Shown here one piece after another: positions 19,904 through 30,262 of a DNA stretch of 64,000 nt. The stretch lies in the NCBI RefSeq assembly GCF_000227135.1, contig NC_018251.1, forward strand, positions 660,082 through 724,081. Direction: 5' to 3'. The position numbers and the translations under genes are program-made. Below the pieces are notes generated by a model. That model saw only the letters and a list, made by a program, of their open reading frames with translations, had not been told where the DNA came from and did not search any database. The DNA is from Leishmania donovani. Taxonomy: Eukaryota > Euglenozoa > Kinetoplastea > Trypanosomatida > Trypanosomatidae. Every line of letters starts with the position of its first letter. The first letter of the stretch is position 1.

Positions 19904-20682
19904 GTGCTGCATGCATCCACTCTCGCAATGACAGCTGTGCCTGTACACCCATGCGCACATCAAAGAAGACGAAGAAAAACCAATCAACGAGCGAAACAAC
20001 CGAAGACAACCTGAAAAGACCTCAGCCACATGGAGTGGGAGGGGGAGGGAGACGTAGCGCACATGCCCACAGAGGGGAAGGGGGCGAGAATGCAGTGTGT
20101 GCGGTGGTGGAGCAAATGATTGTAAAGAAAATGAAACCAAAGACAACAGCACACGGAAATCATGGGCACCTCCCCGGCACAGACACAAATGCATGCGGCA
20201 AGCAGAGCTCCAGAAGAAAGGAAAGGAGGAGGGAGGGAAAGCCAGAATGAAGGGATGCGAGCGAAAAGCAGACACGCGCACGCACACCGAGAGGCAGATG
20301 AGTTACGCACAAAAAAAATGCCGATATACCTTTACACATGCATATGTGTATATATGTGTGCGTGCTTGTGTGCGCAACGGGATGGGGGCACACAGAGCGA
20401 GGGCCGCAATACATAGACCCCTTTGAGAGAGTCCAACAGCCCACACGTGCTGGCGAATTTAGTTTCCACACGAACACGAGTGGCGAGCGAGCGAGAGAGT
20501 TTGGAGGGGCGGGAGTGGGGACGAGAAGAGGAGAAGTAGAAAGAGAGAGAGAGCAACGATGACAATACCCTATGATTTCCCTTCCCTCGACACGCATGTG
20601 CACACGCCATGCAAATTCGTCGGTGTTTCGTCCTCTCTTCGATTCTCCTTCAGTCTGTCCTTCGCTACAGTCTGTGACCTGA

Positions 20683-23600
20683 TCACGCGTAGAGGCTTCG
20701 CATTGTGCTGACGATGAGCTCCGCCTGCTCGGCGTCCAGCTGCTCCGGGTCGCCGCCGCGGAGGCGTGTGAGACAGGTGCTTATGGCCGCGACAATGTTC
20801 GTGCGCACGGCGCACGAGGTGCCGCTCGAGACGACGACGACCAGTACCGGGATATTGGCGGAGAGCGAGTCGTACAGGTACGACACGAGGCTGTGATAGC
20901 CGCCCTCCTCTTCGTTTTCGTCGTCTGTGACAAAGAAGTACGACTCAACGTAGTTGCGCGCCGCCTTGCCGACGATCGGCGGCAGTGCCTCGCTCGGGAT
21001 CGCCTCCGCCGGTGCGCCCAACGAGAAGGGTGCCTCGACCGCTAATTGCTGTCGCTGCTCTCGGCAGTCCTGCAGTGCCTTGGAGAGGGCAGCGAAATAC
21101 ACCTCCAACTCTTCGCTAAGAAAGAGCCCGTTGGGGAACCGCGGGTCAGCGCACTGGCACAGCACCACGCGACGCGTCTGGCACAGACGCAGCGTCTGCA
21201 CGCGGTAGATGGCCACGTTGTTGACTGCTAGCCACACGGCCGGCTCTACGCTGGGGATGCGCACGGGGAAGCTGTCGTCCCACACAATCACGGCAGGAAG
21301 GCGGCTCTGCCCCCCTGTTGCTGCCGCCGCTGTGGATGTCGTTGGCTTGCTGTCGGCTTGCATGTGCGTGTCCCACTGCTCCATGAGGGCGGGTATGGCG
21401 TCGAGTACGAGCTGCAACTTATGCGTTGTCTCCAGAGCATCGGGCAGGCGTTCAAGGGGGTTGCCGCTCAGCCGAACGTGCCGCAGGCACGGCGCCGCTA
21501 GGACAGACACCACCTTGCTACGGCTGCTGCCACCGCGACCACGCAGGCTTGTCTGTGTGATCGAGGACGACACAACAGAAGCATCAGGCACCGCTACCAT
21601 GTTCGACCCCATGCACGTCGCTGTGGCTGACGTCGGAACTCTGAATGTGACAGGGGACGGCTCTACGACAGTGATGGTTGTAGTCCCCACGCTGGTTATG
21701 AGGTTGTGGTGCAAGCTCAGCCGCTCCAGGAACAGCGCCTTCGTAACGAGCGAGCCGGGGATAGAGTCGATGCGGTTGTGCGAGAGGTCGAGCCGCACGA
21801 GGCGTGGTGCCGCCAGGACCTCTTGCGGAATCGCTTCAAGCCGGTTGAAGGTGACGGCAATGTCCATCAGCATCGAAAAGGTGGAGAGGCGCAGCGGCGC
21901 AAGGCGCACGAGTGCATTGTGACTCAGCCGCATTTCGGCAGTCACCTGGTGGAGCCTGTTCAGCTTCTCCAGCGTGGCGGGGGCGGTGAGAGTGACCTGC
22001 GCCAACTCCAACTTGGGCTCCTGCGTGAAGAGATGATGCTCTACGGCTTCTTCCACCGCCGCCGCCGCCGCCGCCTCCTCTTTGTGACCGGCGCGACCGC
22101 CCACCCAGAGGCGGCCAGCGCCCTCTTCGTCCTCTCCGTCGCTGCCGCTACCGTCGCTGCCACCGCATACGTCGCGGCTGTTCATGACGTATGCGCTGCT
22201 CTTCTCCGCGCCAGCACTACCACCGCCAACCTGGTCGCCGGTGCCGCTGTGGCGCGCCGTCTCCACCTCCTTCCTGCGCACGCGGCGCAACGCGCGCACA
22301 CCGTGGAAGCAGTCTTTAAGGTTCTTGCCCCGATGCACCGACTCTAGCGCCTTGTCGTACAGCTCGGCAAGCGATGGGAGCTGCTGCTGCTGTGGCTGCG
22401 CTGCTGCGCTCCCACCGCTGGTGGCGAGCACCGCGAAGATGGACCGTGGGGCGGTGCCAGGTACCGCGCCATGCACGTCAACGTGGCACTCCGCGAAGAA
22501 CGGATGCCGCGTCGCCGCAGGCAGCAGCAGTCGCTTGCTCAAATCCTTCTCCAGCATCTGTGCCAGCAAGTCGCAAAGAGGCTCATCGCCGATTTTCGGA
22601 ATGGGGACGGGGCTCTTGCTCATCAGCAGCGATCGATGCTGCACGAAGGACGTGGTCGACACCGGCAGCGTACCGCACGCCATCTCGTACACTGTGAGCG
22701 CAAAGGCCCAGCTGTCGACCACTTCACCGGACACCTCCTCGCCACGCACCTGCTCTGGACAGCTAAACGCCGGCGTCCCTTCCGCCAGCTTTGTGCGGAT
22801 TTGGCTGTTGCAGGTCCCGAAGTCAGCGATCTTGACAACGCTGTCACGGTTGACCAGGCAGTTTGCCGGCTTGATGTCGCGGTGGTAGAGAAACTCGGAG
22901 TGCAGGTGCAGCAGCCCACGAAGGATGTCGGCGCCGTACTGGCGCACCTGCTCGAGAGGCAGCGCCGGGTCACCGAGCACGTGCACAGGACCCGTCTCGC
23001 AATACTCCATGATGATGTACACCTTCTGCGAGTCGACATCCTCAATCACCTCCTTCAGCTTCACCACGTTGGGGTGGTCAATGAACTTCATGACGGCAAT
23101 CTCCCTCAGAAGGTCATCTTCGCTTATGCCTGCCATGGCGGACTTGACCCGGCTGCGGCCGAGGGTGATGCCGGACATCGCCGCTTTCTTCTGACGCCGC
23201 AGTATCTTCAGCGCGAAGAGCTCCTGAGTGTGAACGTGCTGTACCAGCTTCACCTTCGCGTACGAGCCATGCCCGATCTGCCGCACCACGACGTAGTCGT
23301 TGATGACCTTGTTACCGCCGCTGTTGCGCGTCTTGGTGACAACAGCCCCCTCGTGCACCGAGTTAGAGCGCGACTTGCGTTGGAAGCGCTTCAGCTCGTG
23401 CTCGTGTGGCGGCATCGGGCCGGATGCTAGCACGAGAGCGGCGGACTCGATCGGTAATGGCTTGCAGCTAGCCTGTTCCTCCCTCGTCGCAGCCATCGCT
23501 GCTGACAGGGATGATGCCCGCTCCATGGCATTCTCTGGCTCCTCATGCTGAATAAAGCACTCCTGGCATACAATGTAGTCGCACTGGTCACAGCGGTACA

Positions 23601-25026
23601 CCGGCTCGACATCATCGATGACGCGCTTACACTTGAAGCAGGGGTTGTAGAATAGGCTGCTCACGCCGCCATCGCCGGACAGGGAGAAGATGGAGTCGCC
23701 TCCGAAGGTGCGGCTGGAGTTGTAGTGGTTGTCCTGCATGTACAGAATCGCGTGTGTCGGGTCGTGCACGGCGCACACCGCCTCGAGGTCGAAGCGGCAG
23801 TTCTCGCAGAGGAAAAAGTCGTCGCATACTTCACAGGCGAAAGCGGCGGTGGCGTTCCGGCAGAGCGCGCACTCGCGAGGCTGATTGCAAAAGACGGCAA
23901 GCCCGTTGCTGTGCCGCTGCTGATCGAATCGCTCCACACACATGTCCCTACCCATGGCGTAGCCGCTCTGTGGCCGACTGCTGCCCCCGCCGGTGGCGAG
24001 GCCGCCAAATACATGCGATCCCCCTAGGATATCTCGGCCAAAGTCGCTGCCACTGGAGAGGACGTGCGGGTTGTTGGGGGTGTCGGCCAGACTCAGGAGA
24101 CTGACCGTGCTCTGCGAACGTTTTCGGGAGAGGTCGATCCATTTCGGCGACTTGCTGCGCCACCCGCCTCCAACACCGATGCCAAAGCTGCCTGACGGCG
24201 CCATCATTCCGCGAGTAACACTGCACGGTCCGGACTCCATTGTCGTCGAGTCCGGAATGCCGCGGCCCCTTGGCGTGTTGTCCTCCTCATCCCACTCGAT
24301 GCTGAAGCCTCCATCGTTCACGTGGGGCGTCTCGATTTGGTGCTGCTCCTGCGACGGCAGCGCGACAGCGCCTGAGGCGGATGCGCTGGAACCGGCGAAG
24401 CTGTTAGCTGGAATACTCAGACGCTGCGGCGGGGAGATGGAGAGACAGGCGGTAGGGATGGTAGCGGCTGTCGGGAGCGCCCGCGTCTGCGTAAGCTGGA
24501 GCGGTGTCTCCTTGGCATCAGGAGGAGCGGGAGACATCGTTGTGAAGCTCGAGTGGCCATGGCTGCCATCGCTCAGTCGCCGCTGCATAGCCGTGAAGGA
24601 GGAGGGGCTAGCCGTGATAGAGTTACGCTTTCTTTCACCGGAGTCGCCGGCCTGCGTGTGGCTACCAACGTTCAACAGAGTGCGCTGCGGAAAGGTGAAG
24701 CGAGTGCGCGTGCTCTTGTCTGCTGACGGGGGAATGACCACCACTTCATCCTCACCGCCATCGCACTCGTCTTTTCCGAGCTGGTTTGGGTAGTGGATGG
24801 CGCCGATACCTCTGCCGTGCGCCCGCCCCTCCGTGTCGCTGCTGCTCCTGGTGCGACTGGGATTCTCGCTGACCGCGGTACATGCGTCATTCGTCTGGTC
24901 CTTGTTGCTATTCTGGCGGCCTGAGACGACCTGGTCGCTGGTTCGGCTCGCCGAGTAGACGCTCCTTTTGAGCGGCGCGTCCTCATCTGCCTCCGGCGAG
25001 GCATGCGTGGAGGTGCTACAGCCCAT
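20683..25026 (-). CDS. CaMKK-like protein kinase with zinc fingers, leucine-rich repeats and a dead DSP-like phosphatase domain
   Basis: This is a 1447-residue multidomain protein. MGCSTSTH fits N-myristoylation at Gly2 plus palmitoylation at Cys3, implying membrane association. Two B-box/ZZ-type zinc fingers lie at ~385-435 and ~462-495. The kinase (~572-845) has all catalytic elements: IGHGSYAKV glycine loop, FALKI lysine, YHRDIKPAN, IADFGTC, and GTPAFSCPE as in CaMKK/SAK1-type kinases, so it should be active. Leucine-rich repeats follow at ~1020-1195 (LVRLDLSHNRIDSIPGSL). The last ~190 residues look like a dual-specificity phosphatase fold, but where HCxxGxSR should be, the sequence is VVSSGTSC (near 1400), lacking both catalytic Cys and Arg. 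Kinase-phosphatase fusions have been described in trypanosomatids; the phosphatase part here appears to be a pseudoenzyme. Substrates unknown. Confidence 0.88.
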   Translation of the reverse strand: MGCSTSTHASPEADEDAPLKRSVYSASRTSDQVVSGRQNSNKDQTNDACTAVSENPSRTRSSSDTEGRAHGRGIGAIHYPNQLGKDECDGGEDEVVVIPPSADKSTRTRFTFPQRTLLNVGSHTQAGDSGERKRNSITASPSSFTAMQRRLSDGSHGHSSFTTMSPAPPDAKETPLQLTQTRALPTAATIPTACLSISPPQRLSIPANSFAGSSASASGAVALPSQEQHQIETPHVNDGGFSIEWDEEDNTPRGRGIPDSTTMESGPCSVTRGMMAPSGSFGIGVGGGWRSKSPKWIDLSRKRSQSTVSLLSLADTPNNPHVLSSGSDFGRDILGGSHVFGGLATGGGSSRPQSGYAMGRDMCVERFDQQRHSNGLAVFCNQPRECALCRNATAAFACEVCDDFFLCENCRFDLEAVCAVHDPTHAILYMQDNHYNSSRTFGGDSIFSLSGDGGVSSLFYNPCFKCKRVIDDVEPVYRCDQCDYIVCQECFIQHEEPENAMERASSLSAAMAATREEQASCKPLPIESAALVLASGPMPPHEHELKRFQRKSRSNSVHEGAVVTKTRNSGGNKVINDYVVVRQIGHGSYAKVKLVQHVHTQELFALKILRRQKKAAMSGITLGRSRVKSAMAGISEDDLLREIAVMKFIDHPNVVKLKEVIEDVDSQKVYIIMEYCETGPVHVLGDPALPLEQVRQYGADILRGLLHLHSEFLYHRDIKPANCLVNRDSVVKIADFGTCNSQIRTKLAEGTPAFSCPEQVRGEEVSGEVVDSWAFALTVYEMACGTLPVSTTSFVQHRSLLMSKSPVPIPKIGDEPLCDLLAQMLEKDLSKRLLLPAATRHPFFAECHVDVHGAVPGTAPRSIFAVLATSGGSAAAQPQQQQLPSLAELYDKALESVHRGKNLKDCFHGVRALRRVRRKEVETARHSGTGDQVGGGSAGAEKSSAYVMNSRDVCGGSDGSGSDGEDEEGAGRLWVGGRAGHKEEAAAAAAVEEAVEHHLFTQEPKLELAQVTLTAPATLEKLNRLHQVTAEMRLSHNALVRLAPLRLSTFSMLMDIAVTFNRLEAIPQEVLAAPRLVRLDLSHNRIDSIPGSLVTKALFLERLSLHHNLITSVGTTTITVVEPSPVTFRVPTSATATCMGSNMVAVPDASVVSSSITQTSLRGRGGSSRSKVVSVLAAPCLRHVRLSGNPLERLPDALETTHKLQLVLDAIPALMEQWDTHMQADSKPTTSTAAAATGGQSRLPAVIVWDDSFPVRIPSVEPAVWLAVNNVAIYRVQTLRLCQTRRVVLCQCADPRFPNGLFLSEELEVYFAALSKALQDCREQRQQLAVEAPFSLGAPAEAIPSEALPPIVGKAARNYVESYFFVTDDENEEEGGYHSLVSYLYDSLSANIPVLVVVVSSGTSCAVRTNIVAAISTCLTRLRGGDPEQLDAEQAELIVSTMRSLYA

Positions 25027-26046
25027 TCTTCTTCTGCCTCTCTTTGCTCGCGTAGAATGCGGAGTCTATGGGGGAGGAGAAGTGGGGTGGTGGCTAGATG
25101 ATCTGCGCACACGAATCCACACAAGTTCAAGCCCTCGCCCGCGTGCGTGGCGGAGGGGGAGCAGAGGCTAGAAGGGGAGGGGAGGGGGCAGATACCCGCT
25201 TACGTCCCTGAAAGTTTCCTTATCGGTTACTGTGAGTGCCTCTTCCCCTCCTCCCGATGCGACTGTCCTCAGTTTTGTTATTCGTCGTAGTCTCCCCTTG
25301 TAGGGGGAGCGAACCAGCCGGGTATGAGGGGGTGCTGTATGTGTGTGTGTTGGTGTGCCGGCTTACGCTTGTGAGGTTGTGCCGGTGTGCTTGCCTGGGC
25401 TAATATCGCTTTTTGTTTTGTCCTTTGCTATTCCCCCCTTTCGTGTGCGTGTGCGGGCGGCGCATCGATTCTCTTCTTTTCGGCGCTGCAGATGTATGCG
25501 TGTGTGTGTGTGGTGGGGACAGGGCCGAGGGGAGGGGGATTGAGAGGCAGAGGGAGGACGTGCATGGGGGCGTGTGGTCGCAGTTGGGGGTGGGTTGAGG
25601 GGCAAGTCATCGTCATCGAGCATGCACATGTAACGGGGCGCATGCGTATACTTGTCAGCGAGGGCGATCGCGGAAGCAGCGCGGGCCACTTCTTTCCTCC
25701 AGCCGTACTCCCCTCCCCTCTTTCCCCTCCGTCGCCAACGGCTGCGCAGGCAATCCATGGGTTTCTGTCCCTACGCTTGGTCCAAGTCGGGTTTGATGGC
25801 CATCTTCGACGCAACTTCGCTTCAATCGCGGCACCAGGGGGGGGGAGGAGCGAACGTGCTGTGCACAAACACGAAACATGTCAGCACACCATCAATCCGT
25901 CCGTGCTTGTTCACAGCATCGATACGGACAGCGAGAGAGCGAGGAAGAAGAGTAGATAAGGAAAACATGCTAGAAAACTGATGCTGTTAGGGAGAGGGAA
26001 GGGAGGGAAGAGTCCTCTGTGCATGTGTGTGTGTGTGCCCAGCTGC
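25027..26046. other. Intergenic spacer
   Basis: It holds the kinase leader with its acceptor tract (near 25168-25192) and GT-rich segments near 25335-25360 and 25500-25510. Nothing gene-like is seen. Confidence 0.6.
25068..25192 (-). promoter_or_regulatory. Predicted trans-splice acceptor region of the kinase gene
   Basis: The minus strand shows a strong tract (CCCCCTCCCCTCCCCTTCTAG) with the AG at 25169-25168, 141 nt before the ATG at 25026. Other AGs follow, so the precise site is uncertain. Confidence 0.45.
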
Positions 26047-27222
26047 TCAGCTGTTGTTCTTCAGGAGCTTCTTCACCTCTTTGCGCGGCCACCAGTCGGG
26101 CAGGTGCGACTGCACCGGCGTGCCATCTTTCAGCTGCAGCCCCGGCACCGTGCGCGTTGCCTTGTCCACGTAGCGCAGACGAAAAAGGCCAATGCCGACT
26201 TGGCCACACACGCCCGTCACCTCACCGATCTTTTCCTTAGCAGCCGAATAGAGGGGCTCCCCTACCTCCACCGGCCGCGTCTTCGTGACTGTGCCCTCGT
26301 CAGTGATGGCACCCGCCGCTGGTGGGTCCACGCTCGCAGGGCCGAAGTGAAGCGGCACCGTCCGCTTCCGCGTCACGAGCATCACGTGCGTTCGATGCGT
26401 GAGCTCCTGCCCAACGTAGCACCCCTTGTGAAAGCTGACGCCCTTTAGAAAGTCCAAGTTACCTTCGAACGGGAGACTCTTGTTGTGCTTGAACACATCG
26501 GGCCCCTCGCCGATGCCCCGGCTGTACAGGAGTGTTGTATATGGATCTGGAGAGGAGAACGGAGGGGCCCACGTGGCGGGCACGACGCACCTCCGCAGAA
26601 ACCAGCTAGGTGGCGTGACGGCGGCCGGTGGAGAGGAGGAGGGAGGGGCCGCCGTTGCAGATGCCGCTGCCGTATCTACTGAGTCTGACGCGGACGTGGA
26701 GGAGGAGGAGGAGGGCGGTGGCGGTCGTGTGAATAGCGCATCATTGCGCGGGTCGGGGAAGCACTCTGTGTGCCGCTCCTCCAGCGTCTCTGGGGACAAC
26801 GGCGTGACTGAGCTCGCCCTCGCGTCACACCCACTCGCGGAATCACTGCTCCGTTGCGCATCCGCGAACGTCTCCTCCAAGGTGGCCAGCACCACAAGCT
26901 CTTTGCCGACATCATCGATGTGAACCTTCTTGCGCATCTTCATCTCTGTAAGGTGGTCAAACAACCCAGCTGCGCTTCTCTCATGCACGTCAACGAGGAT
27001 GGAGGCCTGCCCCTCGTGGACCTGCTTGCACTGGTACAAGTGCGCGTCGCACAGAACGCGGCCGGTAAAGTAGAGAAAGCAGCCGTACATGCTTCCAGCG
27101 GGGTGGAGTTCGCGGAGGTCGTTGGTGAAGATGCCTTGCAGAAACTCGTGCGCATCCGTGCCACGCACGCGCAGAATGCGGCGACTCGGCAGTCGACACA
27201 CAAATGGCACTAGCGGCTTCAT
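26047..27222 (-). CDS. IBA57: IBA57-like folate-binding Fe-S cluster assembly protein (GcvT/YgfZ family)
   Basis: This is a 391-residue protein from ATG 27222. The N-terminal GcvT-like region starts LRVRGTDAHEFLQGIFTNDL, typical of the folate-binding aminomethyltransferase-like fold. The YgfZ/IBA57 signature is KGCYVGQELTHRTH near residue 267, whose cysteine is conserved in the family. A C-terminal beta-barrel-like part follows. IBA57 acts with ISCA proteins in mitochondria to make [4Fe-4S] clusters for aconitase, lipoate synthase and others. The N-terminus (PFVCRLPSRRILRVRG) could serve in mitochondrial import. A Ser/Ala/Pro low-complexity insert at ~165-205 is a common kinetoplastid elaboration. 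Glycine-cleavage T-protein is excluded by the signature. Confidence 0.88.
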   Translation of the reverse strand: MKPLVPFVCRLPSRRILRVRGTDAHEFLQGIFTNDLRELHPAGSMYGCFLYFTGRVLCDAHLYQCKQVHEGQASILVDVHERSAAGLFDHLTEMKMRKKVHIDDVGKELVVLATLEETFADAQRSSDSASGCDARASSVTPLSPETLEERHTECFPDPRNDALFTRPPPPSSSSSTSASDSVDTAAASATAAPPSSSPPAAVTPPSWFLRRCVVPATWAPPFSSPDPYTTLLYSRGIGEGPDVFKHNKSLPFEGNLDFLKGVSFHKGCYVGQELTHRTHVMLVTRKRTVPLHFGPASVDPPAAGAITDEGTVTKTRPVEVGEPLYSAAKEKIGEVTGVCGQVGIGLFRLRYVDKATRTVPGLQLKDGTPVQSHLPDWWPRKEVKKLLKNNS

Positions 27223-28045
27223 TCTTACGCCTATGTTGAGCGCGCTACGAGGGAAAAGGGCGCGGCGGAACAGCAGGCGGTATGATTCGCCTGGACAGGG
27301 CTAAGATGTCTCCAACGCCGTCCTCACACGTGCAGAGTGTCCGTGCCTGTATGTGCGTACGTGTAGAGACGGCCCAGGAAAGAAGACAAGAGCACCCCTG
27401 TGAAACCCCGGTAAACCTCTCGTTCAATGGTGCTAGGAGGCAGAAAGGGGGCGGACCGTGCGTGTGTGTTAGGGGGGAGGAGGGGGGGAGAAGGGGAGAA
27501 GGGGTGAGTACCTCAGAGGGGGTGACGGTGATGGTACAGCGACTGTGTGGCATGCAGAGGCCCACGCACAAACCGGCGCACACGCCTTCAGCAGGTGGGA
27601 TGCCGCCCATCTGTTTGCTTCATCCCGTTGACGATGGCTCTTCTTCTATGTCTGTCGGTGCAGCAACGGTTGGCGCGGAAGACGCGGGAAACGAGAGAGA
27701 CAGCACACATGCAAGACAGATACCCCTCTTCCTCCACTCCCCCAAAAAGGGGCAGGCAGACCACCACAACCCATCATCAACGGCAGCGCCAACAACGGCG
27801 ACATCGGCGCGCCCGTTTTTATGCTCTGTTTGCTTGGCCGGCATCGCCTCTCCATAGGGCGCCAGCAGCGGAGGGCGTTGAACTGCCCAGCTCCCACTTC
27901 CGCGTGCCTCCCTTCTCTTCCCTGAGGAGTGGAGGCCGCGGTTGCCGAAAGCCGTGAGAAGGTGCTGCAGCGGGGGGCTCGCATGCCGCCCTGCTACCAT
28001 GCTACCCTGTGTCACCTGCCTTCTGCGTCATGAAGAGAAGAGGGG
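27223..28045. other. Intergenic spacer
   Basis: No gene. A plus-strand purine block at 27470-27510 reads as a C/T-rich tract on the transcribed strand, upstream of IBA57. Confidence 0.6.
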
Positions 28046-30262
28046 TTACGCCGAAACCGCTTTATCATGTATGATCCCCGTCTCTGACACTGCGAGCGCA
28101 CACACAGGGCACCGACACTCAAAGCCGTAGTAGTCCTTCAGGTAGCGCCGCCGCGCGGCGGCGGCGGTGGCACATGTGTGCTCCCCAAAGTCTTCGACAC
28201 GGATGTAGCTGGTGAAGAGCTGCTCACCGGCTTCGATCGCTCGCAGCGCCACTACCGACGCCGCCACAGGCCCCATGGTGGGCTGAAAGAAGACGTTTGG
28301 CACACAACTGTGGTTGAGTTTCGTGGCGACATTGTAGAGGGCCACACCAGTGGCATGCAGGGAGTTCTCCACACCGGGGCTCCGCGCTGCCTTTGCCCCT
28401 ACTGCGGCGTCTGCCCTTCCCGTGTTGCTCGTGTGAAAGAGTTTGCAGAGGCGCTCGAGCAGCATGACCGAGCTCGCCGCCTGTGCGGTGGTGCCGTCTT
28501 CGCTGCTAGCCACCTTAAATTCGTCAGTGCCTGCCGCGTCGCTGCCCTCAGCCTTGCTTCGCAGCCACCGACACCACAATGTGTAGAGAGGGCTGGCGAC
28601 GACGTACATGTGGGCATTCGCGTTCGTCAGCCAATACAGCTGCAGGTACAGCTGGAGGGGAAAGGCTGTAGACTGCGCCACGGCGATGGCCTCGGTGACC
28701 CACTTCAGAGCCTGCGCCTCGCTGGTAGTCGCAGAGGGCGACGGCCACAGGCGCTTCAGCGGTGGGTGACGCGGATCAGACGACGACAACCATGTAGAGC
28801 CTGTACCGCTCACGCTTGAGGCTGTGATCACCATTGCCATGTACTCCTCTGCGCAGCAGAGGAGCCACCACCATGTCAGTAGGTGCCAGCTGAACCTCAG
28901 CAACGCTCGCTGCTCCACGGAGAGGAGCTGCATGGCGCCCTCAGCGTAGCTCGCCAACATGCCCTCCAGCCGGCTGCGGAAGCTCGGGGCGACGGCGTCC
29001 TCCAACCACGCCACAAAGCGCTGCGGTTTCGGCAGAGGTGTACTCGACACGGGTGCCGAGGCCAGCGTGAAGCGTAGACGTTTAGCGAGAAGAAGAGCTA
29101 GCAGCCAAACCCGCTCGTTGCAGCGACGGGCGACGGAGTGAAGGGAGGAGAGCGCGTCAAGCCGCGTCGGCCACGCCCCCAGCCGCAGGGCAACCGATGG
29201 CGGGTGTTGCGCAAAGGTGACGATGGCATCAGCAGTGGGATAGCGGAGCAGCGAGACGAGTGGCGCCTGTGCTGACGGCGGCGCCGTTGAAGCCAACACA
29301 GCAGCCACGGCGGAGGGCATACCATCCTCTGCGCCTTCAAGTGCGGCGCCGTTCATGGGCGGATGACCGTGCTGCGGCGAGGTCAGAACAAAGCGCTTTC
29401 CCTCCTCGATGAGACTGTGCGTCTCGCAGGCAGGCGTACAGAAGTATACGCAGTGATGCCGCCCTACCACATCCACCTCCGTCACGTACGGTCGTGGGCT
29501 TCCAGCGGTGGCGGCTGCCTCGACAGCCGTCTGGACATAGCGCGCTGACAGGGGTGCATCCGTAGGTGTTTCCCCGGGCGCCTGCGCGAGATGCTGCACA
29601 TTTGCATGGTGGATCAGCTCCCACGTCGATGGGGTAATGCCGTCGTTTATGCCCCTCGGCGAGGTGGCGCCGGGCTCTACGTCGCTGCTCCGCTCCAGCT
29701 CCTGCAACAAGCCGTCCAGCCGGTTGCACTCCTCCCGCAAGAACGCTAGCAGCGGTGCCCCACATCCAAAGCAGCACCGCACACACTGCAGTTGCTCGTC
29801 TGTCGCAGCACCCTCTTCAGACATACGGCTATCGCAGCTGCCCTGTTCAACATCGTCGGTGGAGACAGAGGGGGTGCAATGACCTAGTTTCTGCCGTGGA
29901 GAGCTGTCCATTGCACAGGGCTCATGCTGCACGGCGCCGTAGACTTCCATCGCTCCCTCATCAACCGTCTTGCTGACGTCTTTGGCAAAGACCGGTTCGG
30001 CCGCGTGGCTTTGCGTCTCAGCTGGACACGTGTTCCACGTCTTGTAAGACTGCGCAAACACCGACGGAGCTTCCCAGAGAACGCGGTCGCCTGCCTGGCA
30101 GAGGCGAGTCGCAAAGGCACCTACACCCGTCGCTGCGTCCACCCACTTCACTTGAAGTGGGAAGGAGGTCGAGGAGCTGTCACATACATCTTGATTGCTG
30201 CGATGACCGTCGCCGAGGTATGCGGTATCGCCACCGTCGAGAGAGGCGCCGCTGGTCATCAT
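28046..30262 (-). CDS. SET-domain protein, SMYD-like, second copy in the window
   Basis: This is a 738-residue protein from ATG 30262 (a second ATG follows at 30259). The first ~50 residues contain the split N-terminal SET strand (VGAFATRLCQAGDRVLWEAP). Zinc-binding residues are scattered (CVRCCFGCG near 157; HHCVYFCTPAC near 267) in place of a compact MYND finger. The SET core follows with LNHSCVPNVFFQPT near 646, a GEQLFTSYI strand, and a CRCPVC post-SET cluster near 718. It is predicted to be a protein lysine methyltransferase; substrate unknown. It is about twice the length of the SET/MYND protein at 8318-9457 and too different to be a recent duplicate. Tryptophan-rich helices mid-protein (SWHLLTWWWLLCCAEEYM) could be mistaken for a membrane span but lie inside the SET insertion region. 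Confidence 0.82.
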   Translation of the reverse strand: MMTSGASLDGGDTAYLGDGHRSNQDVCDSSSTSFPLQVKWVDAATGVGAFATRLCQAGDRVLWEAPSVFAQSYKTWNTCPAETQSHAAEPVFAKDVSKTVDEGAMEVYGAVQHEPCAMDSSPRQKLGHCTPSVSTDDVEQGSCDSRMSEEGAATDEQLQCVRCCFGCGAPLLAFLREECNRLDGLLQELERSSDVEPGATSPRGINDGITPSTWELIHHANVQHLAQAPGETPTDAPLSARYVQTAVEAAATAGSPRPYVTEVDVVGRHHCVYFCTPACETHSLIEEGKRFVLTSPQHGHPPMNGAALEGAEDGMPSAVAAVLASTAPPSAQAPLVSLLRYPTADAIVTFAQHPPSVALRLGAWPTRLDALSSLHSVARRCNERVWLLALLLAKRLRFTLASAPVSSTPLPKPQRFVAWLEDAVAPSFRSRLEGMLASYAEGAMQLLSVEQRALLRFSWHLLTWWWLLCCAEEYMAMVITASSVSGTGSTWLSSSDPRHPPLKRLWPSPSATTSEAQALKWVTEAIAVAQSTAFPLQLYLQLYWLTNANAHMYVVASPLYTLWCRWLRSKAEGSDAAGTDEFKVASSEDGTTAQAASSVMLLERLCKLFHTSNTGRADAAVGAKAARSPGVENSLHATGVALYNVATKLNHSCVPNVFFQPTMGPVAASVVALRAIEAGEQLFTSYIRVEDFGEHTCATAAAARRRYLKDYYGFECRCPVCALAVSETGIIHDKAVSA

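Larger units (their letters stand above)
18376..20682. other. Intergenic spacer (2.3 kb) with microsatellites
   Basis: This is the 3' region of the kinase and 5' region of the Cdc20-like gene. It holds the CA/A microsatellite at 19858-19903, a TG tract near 19576-19590 and several purine tracts. A 349-codon minus frame at 19238-20287 is Cys/His/Ser-rich read-through of microsatellite and is not accepted as a gene. Confidence 0.6.

Noticed and set aside
19238..20287. 349-codon minus-strand open frame between the Cdc20-like and kinase genes
   Set aside because: Composition is dominated by Cys, Val, His and Ser from translated GT/CA repeats; no domain and heavily overlapping frames on both strands.
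23460..23615. Possible additional zinc-finger gene
   Set aside because: The cysteines belong to the second zinc finger of the large kinase in its true frame.
28399..28617. Independent small gene within the second SET protein
   Set aside because: Alternative-frame shadow of the coding region.
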